From assembly GCA_036971475.1 (NCBI GenBank), contig JBAIZL010000005.1:239096690-239160689 (forward strand): DNA of 64,000 nt, given 5' to 3'. This stretch comes from Prosapia bicincta. Its lineage: Eukaryota > Arthropoda > Insecta > Hemiptera > Cercopidae. The position numbers and the translations under genes were made by a program. This document shows, piece after piece, positions 1 through 11,061 of the stretch (the first letter of the stretch is position 1; each line of letters opens with the position of its first letter). The notes beneath the pieces were generated by a model. The model had not been told where the DNA came from. It saw only the letters and a list, made by a program, of their open reading frames with translations, and did not search any database.

Positions 1-1
1 G

Positions 2-55
<54 letters not shown>
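1..55. repeat. (AT)n microsatellite
   Basis: An alternating AT run lies at the window edge, directly beside a palindrome of Penelope-terminus type. Confidence 0.95.
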
Positions 56-59
<4 letters not shown>

Positions 60-99
60 AATAAAAAATATTTCGAATAATTTAAATGAATATATTTAT

Positions 100-275
100 T
101 CACAGCTTTTCGCCGATAAAATAGTACCAGCATCTTCAGGAAAATAATTATCTAATAAAATATTTTTACAAAATTCAGAATTTTACAGAATTTTTATTAG
201 GTAATATTTTATTAGATAATTATTTTCCTGAAGATGCTGGTACTATTTTATCGGCGAAAAGCTTTGAATAAGTAT
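100..275. repeat. Palindromic Penelope-type terminus (two hammerhead-like cores, head to head)
   Basis: Two inverted arms of about 70 bp surround a short A/T loop. Each arm carries CTGAAGA, a pairable stem and GAAAAGC: minus strand 105-139, plus strand 228-262. The layout matches the ends of the Penelope element at 22.2-26.6 kb, but the sequence is clearly another subfamily. No coding sequence accompanies it, so it is probably a solo terminal-repeat remnant. Confidence 0.6.
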
Positions 276-360
276 ATTCATTAAAAGTATTCTTGTTTTT
301 GAAATATTTTTAATTTATTAACTATAATACAAGAAAACATATCACCATATTAAATATATA

Positions 361-590
361 TATATTGGACGTTTTTATTTTTATTCATCCAATGAAATTC
401 AAAGGAATTTTGTTTAACCTATAGTGGATGACAATGGATGTTAATACAGTTTTTTCAAATATTTATTCATTATTTAAATTTTAAAAAAACTTGATGTCCC
501 GGTCGGATTTGAACTGAGAAACTATATGTTCGAAATCCAGCACTTTGGCATTGGACCAACCTTTTCATTGCTAGATATAAAAAAAAGATG
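361..590 (-). repeat. tRNA-derived SINE-like repeat, copy 1
   Basis: The minus strand has a tRNA-like head at about 490-570, with a B-box-like AGTTCAAATCC and an anticodon-arm-like segment. A tail follows that recurs at 17.6-17.86 kb. Tail pieces (a 'gtggatga' and 'tattttatt' block, then 'aggagagtgtgaacta') also recur near 5.86, 6.22, 9.75, 10.8 and 13.0 kb. A dispersed family is clear; the tRNA origin is an inference from the weak B box. Confidence 0.5.
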
Positions 591-1745
591 TTTGAGATGT
601 AAAAAAGATGCTTTTTATTAAAGATGTACATGAAATTATAAGAGAAAGGAACCTTGCAATAATGAAGCAATACAAGAGATGGATAGATTGAGAAGGTATA
701 GACCACCATCAGCTTCATAAATTAGAAACGAAGAAAAAGAAAGCGAGTAAATAGTAACAAACAAAACAAAATAGTGAAACACCATATATTACATATAGAG
801 AGAGAGAAAGGAAATATTGTACGGAAATTAGCTTTCTATTTTGCCACTTAATATTGATTTTTTGTATTTATAATAATTGTAATTATAAAGTAAACAGTAA
901 ATAAGATGAAGTTTTTTTTGTTGACAACATTTTTATATATTACTAGTTTAAATTATATTTTGGAATGGGAAATTGGACAGTCTTAAACGAATCTGGATAT
1001 TTGCCGAGGCGCCACCTGTGAGGTATCCTCGTACTAACCTTATGTTGTACCTGTAGAAAATAAAAATTTTTTTTTTTTCATCAGTGGAAGACAGTTTCTG
1101 TCTCAGTTAGTTTTTTCAAATTTACAAAATTCAAAGTCCGGATAGTCATAAACTAATGTAAATATGATTCATTAAGTTTCACCGAACGTAATGAAATACA
1201 AAATTTAAGAAAAGGTTTTCATTTTTACAGCATGCACGGTTTAGAAGTAAATTTTAAAATTTCGATAGAAAATATATTGAATGGTTTCAACTAATACTAC
1301 AACCATTAAATGTGGCAAACAGACAGCTGAAAGTGTTTTAAATAGCCAGAATCATGATTAAGTTAAAGTGTGACGTCTGCATGATTGTAGAGAGGATCGA
1401 GTGTTCTGCGGCAGAGGGGAAATGGGGACGTTTCTTAATCTTGGAAGAACAATAACGCCCTTCAGAAATAAGGGGGTGATTATGAATAATACATAAGAGC
1501 CTATTAAAAGGGTTAAAGAAGGGTCATAAACCTCCCCGGTTGGGAAATAAGTAAGGATCATAGTATCAGGCGAACAGGAAAATTTCAACCCCTTTACACC
1601 ACCTCCTAAATTGTTTTTTTTTCAGTCAGGAATGTCACCAATATGACTACTATCGCCTAAGAAAGATAAGAAACATAGTGGATACAGGTAAAACTAGGGT
1701 ATAGGAACGTAAGACACCTGGTAGACGATATAGGAGGGATCACAG
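591..1745. other. No gene recognised
   Basis: This is AT-rich sequence with a slightly GC-richer part from about 1360. Two short open frames show no recognisable domain. I see no element termini. Confidence 0.5.
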
Positions 1746-2465
1746 TAGGTGGAGAGTCGCATACCTCAAGTAATACCACTCTCTATCGGGGCCATAATGA
1801 ACTGTCTCCCGCAATCCGGCTCCTAGTGTGATAAATGGACGAGGAAGAGGATACAGCGGTATAATGGTGGGTGCAGAGTCGCGTACCTTCATTAGACCTT
1901 CTTTCTAGCGGGGTCATAAAGAACTGTTTCCCGCAATCCGGTACCTAGTGTGATAAATGGACGAGGAAGAGGATACAGTGGTATAATGGTGGGTGCAGAG
2001 TCGCGTACCTTCATTAGACCTTCTTTCTAGCGGGGTCATAAAGAACTGTTTCCCGCAATCCGGTACCTAGTGTGATAAATGGACGAGGAAGAGGATACAG
2101 TGGTATAATGGTGGGTGCAGAGTCGCGTACCTTAATTAGACCTTCTTTCTAGCGGGGTCATAAAGAACTGTTTCCCGCAATCCGGTACCTAGTGTGATAA
2201 ATGGACGAGGAAGAGGATACAGCGGTATAATGGTGGGTGCAGAGTCGCGTACCTTAATTAGACCTTCTTTCTAGCGGGGTCATAAAGAACTGTTTCCCGC
2301 AATCCGGTACCTAGTGTGATAAATGGACGAGGAAGAGGATACAGCGGTATAATGGTGGGTGCAGAGTCGCGTACCTTAATTAGACCTTCTTTCTAGCGGT
2401 GTCATAAAGAACTGTTTCCCGCAATCCGGCTCCTAGTGTAGAAAAATGGATGAGGAAGAAGATAA
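1746..2465. repeat. Tandem array, 122-bp unit, about 6 copies
   Basis: The anchor word at 1819, 1941, 2063, 2185, 2307 and 2429 is spaced exactly 122 bp. The central units differ by only a few bases; the first unit (from about 1746) and the last are more diverged. The unit is GC-richer than its surroundings. Every frame is interrupted, so it is not a coding repeat. Uniform central units with worn edges suggest unequal exchange or another homogenising process. Confidence 0.95.
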
Positions 2466-3193
2466 GTGAAAATATAATAAAATTAGGACTCTCCCTCTTA
2501 CGGGAAGCCTAAACGTAGAGTGAGAGAATATTACGGCCAGGCACTGAAACCTTTGGTAGTACAGGTTTGGAGGTGTCTAGAAAGCTGACTTCAAACATTC
2601 GCACTCTGTCCAAAAATGTTAATACTAAATCGATTCACGGGTATTGTAAATAAGTCAATCTTGGTTTACTGCGTCGCTACAACCTAGCGGGTCAAATTAA
2701 TTCGGCGAACATTTATGCTGATGAGATATTACGCTAAAGACATTTACAAGTAAAAACCCAACATTGAAGAGGTCACATTGGATATGCTTCGTCCTTAATG
2801 CGTTCCGAAGCCCTTTTACCAAACATTATCTTCTTGATTATTCACATCACAAATATTCCAGACATTCCACGTATTGAAAATAAAAATTCATTATTTTTTT
2901 CATTTCATGCATTTTTATCAACCAATATTTTTGTTTAGTATAATACCTCCTCCTTCGTTCACATAAAATGAAATCCCACGTTCTCCTTCCTTCTACGGAT
3001 TTCCAGCCCCAAGTGAAGCCGATACCTCGGTATCCATGGTAAGCCGCCGCAAGGATTTGCCATTAAGAGTCTTCGTTATGCTGACTCACACATGATCCTC
3101 AACCTGTTTCTGTGCTGGTTGCTATCGTTTCAGTAGGATAAGCTCTACATTCTCCTCTGTCTCCTGGCAAGATGGCATTACGGATAGCAAAAG
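2466..3193. other. Spacer between two tandem arrays
   Basis: This is single-copy-looking sequence of intermediate GC content. I found no domain, RNA gene or element end. Both arrays and this spacer may belong to one larger repeat, but no boundary is visible. Confidence 0.4.
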
Positions 3194-4398
3194 TGCTTGA
3201 ACCTGTAAAGATATTGCTACGTAGCATATTTTCTATTCTGACACGAGTTGCAAATGTTGCCACCGCACGAAAGATATCCCCATACCCAGACCTTTCCAGC
3301 TGGCTCTGCTGTAAAGTCTCCTGGCCGCTTTACATAACGAAGCGCCAACATGCTTGAACCTGTAAAAGCATTGCTCCGTAACATAATTCTTATTCTGCTA
3401 CGATTGGCAAATGCTGCCATCGCATGAATGATATCACGATACCCAGACCTTTCCAGCTGGCTCTGCTGTAAAGTCTTCTGGTAGTTTTACATAACGGAGA
3501 GCCAACATGCTTGAACCTGTAAAAGCATTGCTCCGTAACATAATTCTTATTCTGCTACGATTGGCAAATGTTGCCACCGCACGAAAGATATCACAATACC
3601 CAGACCTTTCCAGCTGGCTCTGCTGTAAAGTCTTCTGGTAGTTTTACATAACGGAGAGCCAACATGCTTGAACCTGTAAAAGCATTGCTCCGTAACATAA
3701 TTCTTATTCTGCTACGATTGGCAAATGTTGCCACCACACGAAAGATATCACAATACCCAGACCTTTCCAGCGGCCTCTGCTGTAAAGTCTTCTGGTAGTT
3801 TTACATAATGGAGAGCTAACATGCTTGAACCTGTAAAAGCATTGCTCCGTAACATAATTCTTATTCTGCTACGATTGGCAAATGCTGCCACCGCACGAAA
3901 GATATCACAATACCCAGACCTTTCCAGCGGCCTCTGCTGTAAAGTCTTCTGGTAGTTTTACATAATGGAGAGCTAACATGCTTGAACCTGTAAAAGCATT
4001 GCTCCGTAACATAATTCTTATTCTGCTACGATTGGCAAATGCTGCCACCGCACGAAAGATATCACAATACCCAGACCTTTCCAGCGGCCTCTGCTGTAAA
4101 GTCTTCTGGTAGTTTTACATAATGGAGAGCTAACATGCTTGAACCTGTAAAAGCATTGCTCCGTAACATAATTCTTATTCTGCTACGATTGGCAAATGCT
4201 GCCATCGCACGAATGATATCACAATACCCAGACCTTTCCAGCTGGCTCTGCTGTAAAGTCTTCTGGTAGTTTTACATAACGGAGAGCCAAGATGCTTGAA
4301 CCTGTAAAAGCATTGCTCCGTAACATAATTCTTATTCTGCTACGATTGGCAAATGCTGCCATCGCACGAATGATATCACAATACCCAAACCTTTCCAA
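3194..4398. repeat. Tandem array, 157-bp unit, about 7.7 copies
   Basis: The word tgcttgaacctgtaaa starts at 3194, 3351, 3508, 3665, 3822, 3979, 4136 and 4293, exactly 157 bp apart each time. Units differ by a few substitutions. Some variants are shared by adjacent units, such as the 'agcggcctctgctg' form in units 4-6. Short frames cross single units but none runs through the array, because 157 is not a multiple of three and stops recur. Confidence 0.96.
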
Positions 4399-5560
4399 TA
4401 CTAAATAGTTTATATCCTACGTCCGTCGTCTTTTTTATTAGATAATGTCCTCTGATTCAGCGTTATATCCTTCCACATTTCTTATGGAAATAACTGAATT
4501 AAGAACCTCCTCCCCTCAGATAATACATTTAAGAAGTACGCTTTCCTTGTTGCGAAGATTGTACGAAGAGGCAATAAACAAAGGGAGCAAACAGGAGCGA
4601 CTATACAATAAAAGCTACTTAGGATTAACAGCCCGTCGCGGCGTGAGAAGTACGTGGCGAAGAATAGTTAATAACCGAGGTGGTTTGATCGATCGTCTGG
4701 AAATGTCAGCGGGTCACGACCTGTCGTCGACGTGACGTGTCGAGCATATTTCTCGGAGAAACCCATTAGAACAGACATCCTTGCCAAGATGCTGTTTGTA
4801 CGTTGGCATTGGGTACGTGAACCTGAATGCTGTACCCGTCTGCCAAGTATAAGCTCAACATTAAAAAACTATACCTTTTAATATCTGCATAAACCAAACA
4901 AACAGTCTGTACAGATCGAAACTTGCATAACTTACAGAGAAACAAATTTTCGAGGATTATTAGACCTAAATAAATGTTAAGTAACATAAAGCGAATATCT
5001 GTCAACAGCGAGCATATTAAGTCTATAATTGTGAGGTGACAAAATACTTTGCATAAAGATAGGAACAGATATTTTTCCTAGAGTGTCGAACATCCAACAT
5101 AGTCTGCTTCTATGAAGCACAGACTTTCCTTTACGTAAAGGCAGGGGTTAATTAGACTTACACAGTCAAGACTAAGTTATATAAAGACAACCCTCTTGCG
5201 CTAGGTAAGTTATAAATAATCATGACAAGGCGGAGCCAGAACTACTCCAATCTCTAGGGGATGTAGTCGCCGACTTTCCTGTTTCACTAAAGGTCGTGGA
5301 CGAAATTAGAAAATTAAAAGAAACGTCAAGCTTTGAAGAGGTAAAAAAATGATTTTTATAAAATGAAGAACCAAACAAGTATAGCCTAAACAAGTTGAGC
5401 TAAAAATAATAAATATAAGAAGGGAATGGAAAAAACTTTAAAAAATAAAAGAAAAAGTAAAATTTGGTGAAACAGGGTAATTCTAGGGCTTCAACTAGAA
5501 TAACTAAAACAAAAAATATAAATAAAAAATATTTAAAGTCAATTCCTACTAAGGTAAACA
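4399..5560. other. No gene recognised
   Basis: A 96-codon open frame at 4445-4735 has no recognisable domain. Its GC content matches the flanking array region rather than the AT-rich bulk. Nothing else is supportable here. Confidence 0.4.
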
Positions 5561-5902
5561 CAGAAAAATGTCATTAGTTTTCTTTTTATTAAATAATTAC
5601 AATTATTATAAATAAAGTAACAATCTATTCCTTAAAACAGCTGTTCTGCCTATAGTAAAAAAAATCAGCTGTCAAGTCAAATGGGCTGGAATAGCTATAA
5701 AATACCTTGACCCTTTTGTGAAAAGTTTTTCTTCAGTATAAACCTAACATTGTATGGTTTGAAAAAACAATAATAACAATCAAGTGACATCGAATACAAG
5801 TTTTGGAGTGAAAGAATCCCACAAGTTCCCACAAGAGTCCTTCAACAAGTTGAAGTTGAGTGGATGAATAAAACGTATTTCATTAACGATTACAAATTTG
5901 AG

Positions 5903-5960
<58 letters not shown>

Positions 5961-6175
5961 GCGGCCAGAGTTGGTTCTCCTGAGAGGTTTATTCCTTGAG
6001 ATACAGGTCTCGAACCAAGGTTCGTAGTCAAGGGATAAACCATTACTCTCTTACGGACAAGGTGTGGTAAAAGGAAAATAGGCGAAGAGTAAGAAAAAAG
6101 GCTTGTCAGGGGAACAGCAGCGGAGGAAAGGTAAGGTCCGTGAGAACACACACACCTCCCCCCCTCCCCCTACAT

Positions 6176-6220
<45 letters not shown>

Positions 6221-6240
6221 AGGAGAGCGTGAACTAATAG
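5560..6240 (-). repeat. Interspersed repeat with SINE-like tail, split by (AC)n
   Basis: Sequence at 5560-5900 resembles 9430-9830 and, in the other orientation, 13000-13480. An (AC)n run (5905-5957) and a second AC/AT run (6176-6220) separate the tail pieces. Between them the minus strand at about 5990-6060 has a perfect B-box-like GGTTCGAGACC within a tRNA-like segment. I read this as a SINE-like copy enlarged by microsatellite growth or a nested insertion. Confidence 0.45.
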
Positions 6241-8190
6241 TAGGAATTGAATGAAATGAAATTTTCCCGTGGCACTAAGAGGCTAGGAGGAACAGAACTC
6301 GTGTTGGCATAGATGCGATCCCAACCCATTACTTAATATAAGGCCATAATGCAAATATTTTAAAAAGATTAAATTCTAAACAAACACTAACACAGCTTCT
6401 TGTAATATACAAACGCAGGGCATGTTCAGATAAACAGGGTAATGGTCCCACTAGCCTTGGCATACAGCACATACGCCCACTCTTATTGCTAGCAACGTAC
6501 AATGTTCCACTACTCTCTAATTAATTTTTCCTTCTACTAAAAATCCCCGCAGGACTGTTGAAAATGTATTAAGCGTAAATTAAGCTATCACTAAATGTAA
6601 ACCTCCCACGTCAGTATGTGCACAAGCCCACACTCATTAACCCTACAATGTGGTTTCAAATATCAGGGGTCGTTCCAAATTGTAAGGGAAACGCAAATTA
6701 ACGCACAAGGAATCATAAGGTTCATCAGACATTCATATTACCGTAAAAAATAACAGTTCATTCAAATACAATTTGAGAAATATAGAAAGTTTAATGTTTA
6801 AGGGATGAAATTATTACCAAAGTATAACGTCTAAACTGATTATATTTTATATACTTCTACTTTTACAGAACAAAATCTTGGAGCTACCAAATAAAAGACA
6901 CATTATTTCAGCTGTATTTCAGTATCCGTTTTTTAGGATTTAATTTTATACTAATAAAACCGTCGATTTCTTTAGTAAAAACTTTTATAGCGACGCCTAC
7001 AAAAACATTGGATGACAAACATACAAGTATAAATTCTATCAGGTTACGCTACGAAACACCCAAAAGTGAATTAAATGTTAACTCATATTTTCATATAACA
7101 GCTGATTTTATGTTATACGTTATATTGTAAAGCAATTGCTTTAACACGTAGGTTACGTTACATTATTTATTGAACGTGGTTAAGGAAAAAGGTTATTATT
7201 ATATAGTTTTGATCAGTTAATAAAAATATTAATATATTTAAAATTTGATAAATCTCAATACAAATAATTCAATATTACGATAACAATAAGTTATGTATTT
7301 TAATCCAATTGTTGAAGTGAAAACATTCTTAGACGCGTCTGATACATTTTAAAAACTGATATAAATTGTTAAAAAATTTGTATTTAGTAAATATCTAATT
7401 AATCTTTTTTTAATAATAAAAATGAAAATTATATATAAAAACTGAATGAAAAAATGTAAACTCATATCTCCTGCAATTTTCATTGAAACTTTTGCAAAAC
7501 TAAAAATTCAAGAGTTGTTATTTCACATGTTATTTGTAGTTCAAATTTTGGTGTTAAATGTAAACATTCTGTATTATTGTTTCTTATACTATAACAAATG
7601 TTTAGGTTATGTTCCATTACGCAAAATTAAATGTTTTTCTAAATTGAAGTTATCTGCAGACGTGGCTATACACGTTTTCACTTCTGTGGCACTCCCTCAA
7701 GTCTCATACCCTATTTTTGTCTGTAAGAACGAAACGTTGTTATATCAATCATAAGAAATGATTGTACTGTTGTCGCTCATAAAGAACAAGACCACAGCGA
7801 GCGAGGTTTCGGAGATCAACTCTCTTCGAAGGATTATTAAGTTTCTATTTAACCTTTCATAGGCTAAAAAAATATTCTAAATTTGTCAGTTTGACCAATT
7901 TCACACAAATTTCAAAGATCCCTATGCCCGAAAAAGACTTCAAAGCGCGTAGCTTCGTTTGACGACGCTCGCTTACTTAATAAATAGAGCTTACAAAGAA
8001 CTTAAAGACTATATCCACGACTTGTATCCAAGAGCATTTGTAACATACAATGAGCTTTTTAACGAACTTTAGAAGAATACTTTGTCGAATTGCATTTTAT
8101 GAAAACTTAGTTTGCTTTAACCCTTGTTATTTCTTGCAAGTCTTTATCCTCATTTCCAAAATAACAACCATTCTGTAAAAGCTTTCTTCT
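6241..8190. other. AT-rich, mostly repeat-derived; no gene
   Basis: A stretch near 7050-7180 again resembles the dispersed family at 5.6, 9.5 and 13.4 kb. A 102-codon open frame at 7446-7754 shows no domain and lies in sequence of the same composition as its flanks. Confidence 0.4.
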
Positions 8191-8194
8191 TCCG

Positions 8195-8850
8195 TGGCGC
8201 TAGAGTCCGGTGAAGACCTTGGCCTTTTCAATGAGCCTTCGCTAGATAGCTCGATCCTGTGCTGTTGCTTCTCAGTTCCTCACATTCATCAGGGTTCTGA
8301 CATCTTGAGCTACGCAATCCATCCATGTAAGTCCTTATGCTCTCATCTAATAGGCTTCTCATCACTCTCTTCCTTCAGGACCACATGCCCTGCCCAGCGC
8401 AGTCTTCCAATTTTTATTACTTCCCTATATTGGCTCCACCAATCAGCTCGTAAAGCCACAATTAATTTCTCCTCCTCCTTCACTACCCACCAACACCCAC
8501 AGGGCCAAGAATCCTCCTGAGGATCTTCCTCTCGAAGATAGTCAGGTTGTTTTCCTCACTCCTCGTTAATGCCCAAGCTTCATGAGTTAGTACGGGTCGG
8601 AGTTGTTCTACTAACATTCTGGCTGCGTAACCTAAAGTAGGCTTTATGGGCATTGGCTATCCTTTTATTCGCCTCAATGGAGACCTTAGTGTTGGAACTG
8701 ACAATGGATCCCAGATAAGTAATTTAATTCACAACTACAGGGTTGGCACACCGTAAATACTTCGTTTTGTCTGCACTTATCTCGCCCATCACCTCGCACA
8801 CAAGATATGCAATGCCTCTTCTAAGGCCATCAAAGTTCTGGCTATAAATT
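8195..8850 (-). pseudogene. LINE reverse transcriptase C-terminal remnant
   Basis: Minus-strand translation in broken frames gives motifs typical of the region after the catalytic core of a non-LTR retrotransposon RT. These are ADKTKYLRC, then ITYLGSIVSS, then IANAHKAYFRLRSQ, then LTRSEENNLTIFERKILRRILGP, then a stretch containing IGRLRWAGHVV. Stops and frameshifts interrupt it, the catalytic YxDD region is absent, and no 3' tail was identified. The plus-strand open frame over the same bases is a shadow. The clade is uncertain; these motifs occur in several arthropod LINE groups. Confidence 0.75.
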
Positions 8851-8939
8851 CTGTAAACGTACTTAAATGTTCATTGAGTGATTTTTATATTTGTAACGTA
8901 TTTAAATCAAGTAGACATTAAAATCACTTACACTGACAA

Positions 8940-9310
8940 CATTTATCTAATTTTTTTTAGAATGGCGTAAAATAACACTTAACCCCCCCCCCCCCTTAAA
9001 GGACTTTCGATACTGTACTTTCCTCATCGTTTTTAAGCCGTCACGGTGAATTTGACAAACTATCGACGTTAATAGCGTTGTGGAGCATTCAAGGACACGA
9101 ACCGTCGAGTTAATAAAGCGAGCGCCGAGATGAGCTCTTCTGTCAACAAAGTTTATTTGTAGAATGCAAACAACGACCATCCATAAACCTTTGCTGTACA
9201 AAGATAAATTCTCTTTCTGTTTCCATTTCAATTTTAGATACAGTTTAAGCTGGGAAGGGGGAGGGGAAGGGGCCATATTGTTGTGGCGGCTCCGCGTCGG
9301 CTATTACATT
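8940..9310. other. Locally GC-rich stretch with poly-C
   Basis: A C11-12 tract near 8983 is followed by about 300 bp richer in GC than its surroundings. This ends in a purine-rich run and a 'gtggcggctccgcg' segment near 9285. It could be a piece of promoter, first exon or old transposon. No motif decides between these. Confidence 0.25.
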
Positions 9311-9429
9311 TAACCATTTCACAGACCAATTTGTAAGCCTTATTTGACATGTCTTTCTATTGCCGATATATTAAAAATTATAGCACTAATACAAGTAATA
9401 TAAAAATCCCTACTTAGATCAGGAAAGGC

Positions 9430-9830
9430 AAATTTCATTTTAGTTACTTTTCTTAAATAATTACAATTAATATAAATAACAAAATAGCATAACCTATGCG
9501 TTAAATCATTTGTTCTACCACATAAACTATAACATAAAATCAGCTGCTTTATGAAATCATATGTTATCACTTGTTTGAACCCAAAAGGGACGGAATAACT
9601 ATATTACATTTCTTGAACTTTTGTGAAAAGTTTTCTCCCTTATAAAACTAAAATTAATTAATTTAAATTCAATTATTATTTTAAAAAAATGTATTAACAT
9701 CAGGTGTAATCCGCTGCAAGTTTAAAAAAATGTATTTGAAGTGGAATGGATGATTAAAAAGTATTTTATTAACGATTGAAAATATGAACAAGATATATAT
9801 ACAAGGAGAGTGTGAACTAATAGAGGGAGT
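9430..9830 (-). repeat. Interspersed repeat copy (same family as 5.6 and 13.4 kb)
   Basis: It shares with 5560-5900 the blocks 'taaataattacaatt', 'ttgtgaaaagtttt' and the tail ending 'gtgtgaactaatag'. There is no long open frame. It is probably a SINE or a deletion derivative of a larger element. Confidence 0.5.
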
Positions 9831-10137
9831 TGAATGCCTAAAGCAATTACTTTATACTACTTTAATATTCAAGGAAAGCTTCTTAACAACCAGGAGAGCC
9901 GTATCCACTTCATTAAACCTACAATTTTTGTTCTACTCTCCTATCTCAGTAAGGGATATAGCGGTGATATGAAGGAGTGCCGGGCTACCTTAAGAACGCA
10001 ATCCTCCACACTTCCTACATCAGGGATATTCTCTATTTTACCTTGCTAAAAATTCACCAGGCTCTCTACATTCCTCACTGACAACTGCTTCCTTGTTTGT
10101 AACCTCCAGCTTTAGGAACAAATACATTTCTTGGTAC

Positions 10138-10166
10138 ACACACGCGCGCGCGCGCGCACACACACG

Positions 10167-10207
<41 letters not shown>

Positions 10208-10311
10208 GCGCGCACACACACATACACACACCACACATTTACTTTTATACATACACACACACCACAATCATTTACTTTTATACATACACACACACCACAC
10301 TCATTTACTTT

Positions 10312-10372
<61 letters not shown>
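10138..10372. repeat. (AC)n / (CG)n compound microsatellite
   Basis: Alternating AC runs are interrupted by a CG-rich block (10143-10157) and three near-copies of a roughly 32-bp 'cattt acttttacacatac' unit. The Cys/Val and His/Thr open frames over it are artefacts of the repeat. Confidence 0.95.
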
Positions 10373-10809
10373 CACCCTAACTTACGATTAGTTCCTGGCA
10401 AACACTGGAGTAGTTCGCAGAAGTAATGTAAATTATTATGAGGAATATGCTTAGAAAATATATATTGATGTTTTTACACTATGATCTTCATCTTGGGCAA
10501 CAGTCAGGAGAGATTATTTTATACTCACAACAAATGCTCAATGTGGGAGGTAAAGGTGTCTCCCAAATAAACAGAGGACATCTTGAGGGCAGCAGAACAA
10601 CATCTTACAAAGTGGGACAAATGGTCACTTTAATTTAAAAGTAAACATATATTTGTTTTTGTAATGCTAATATTTAGTCTTAATAAAAACCTTAAGGTAG
10701 ACTGTAAACAGTTGAGATTTTAACTGAAAGATTAGATTTGCTAATTATTCATTTGTTGTTTTTTACAGACCTGGTTATTTATTAAATCCCTTCTGTTAGT
10801 TCACAATCT

Positions 10810-10813
<4 letters not shown>

Positions 10814-10870
<57 letters not shown>

Positions 10871-10879
10871 TTAATATGA

Positions 10880-10932
<53 letters not shown>
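10814..10932. repeat. Two adjacent (AT)n microsatellites
   Basis: Runs at 10814-10867 and 10886-10932 are separated by a short unique piece. They abut a Penelope-type terminus. Confidence 0.95.
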
Positions 10933-10935
<3 letters not shown>

Positions 10936-10948
10936 TTGTTTAATATTC

Positions 10949-10982
10949 CTGATGATGTTGGTACTGTTAGCCAACGAAAAGC
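10949..10982 (+). ncRNA. Hammerhead-like ribozyme core in a Penelope-type terminus
   Basis: CTGATGA is followed by one extra T, stem arms GTTGG and CCAAC around a 9-nt loop, then GAAAAGC. CUGANGA and GAAA boxes flanking helix II are the hammerhead signature, and such motifs are known in Penelope-like elements. The AAGCTT after the box could form a very short helix III. Activity is unproven because of the extra base next to helix II. Confidence 0.5.
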
Positions 10983-11061
10983 TTTGAAATGTAAATTCAA
11001 TTATAATTCTTGTATTTGTATTTTGACTTATGTTCTTTATATATATATATATACCTAGTAT

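Noticed and set aside
470..590. True tRNA gene
   Set aside because: Promoter boxes are degenerate and the acceptor arms do not pair; a SINE-type derivative fits better.
3172..3420. Short overlapping frames in the 157-bp array
   Set aside because: They do not continue through the array and units have shifting frames and stops.
3194..4398. CRISPR-like array
   Set aside because: Units are 157 bp repeated end to end with no unique spacers, in a eukaryotic context.
7446..7754. 102-codon open frame
   Set aside because: No domain, AT-driven composition identical to flanks, and it overlaps a dispersed repeat region.
8194..8520. Plus-strand open frame rich in Ser and Cys
   Set aside because: It is the complement of the LINE reverse transcriptase remnant, whose motifs are on the minus strand.
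10038..10401. Open frames of Cys/Val and His/Thr repeats
   Set aside because: They are simply translations of the (AC)n microsatellite on both strands.
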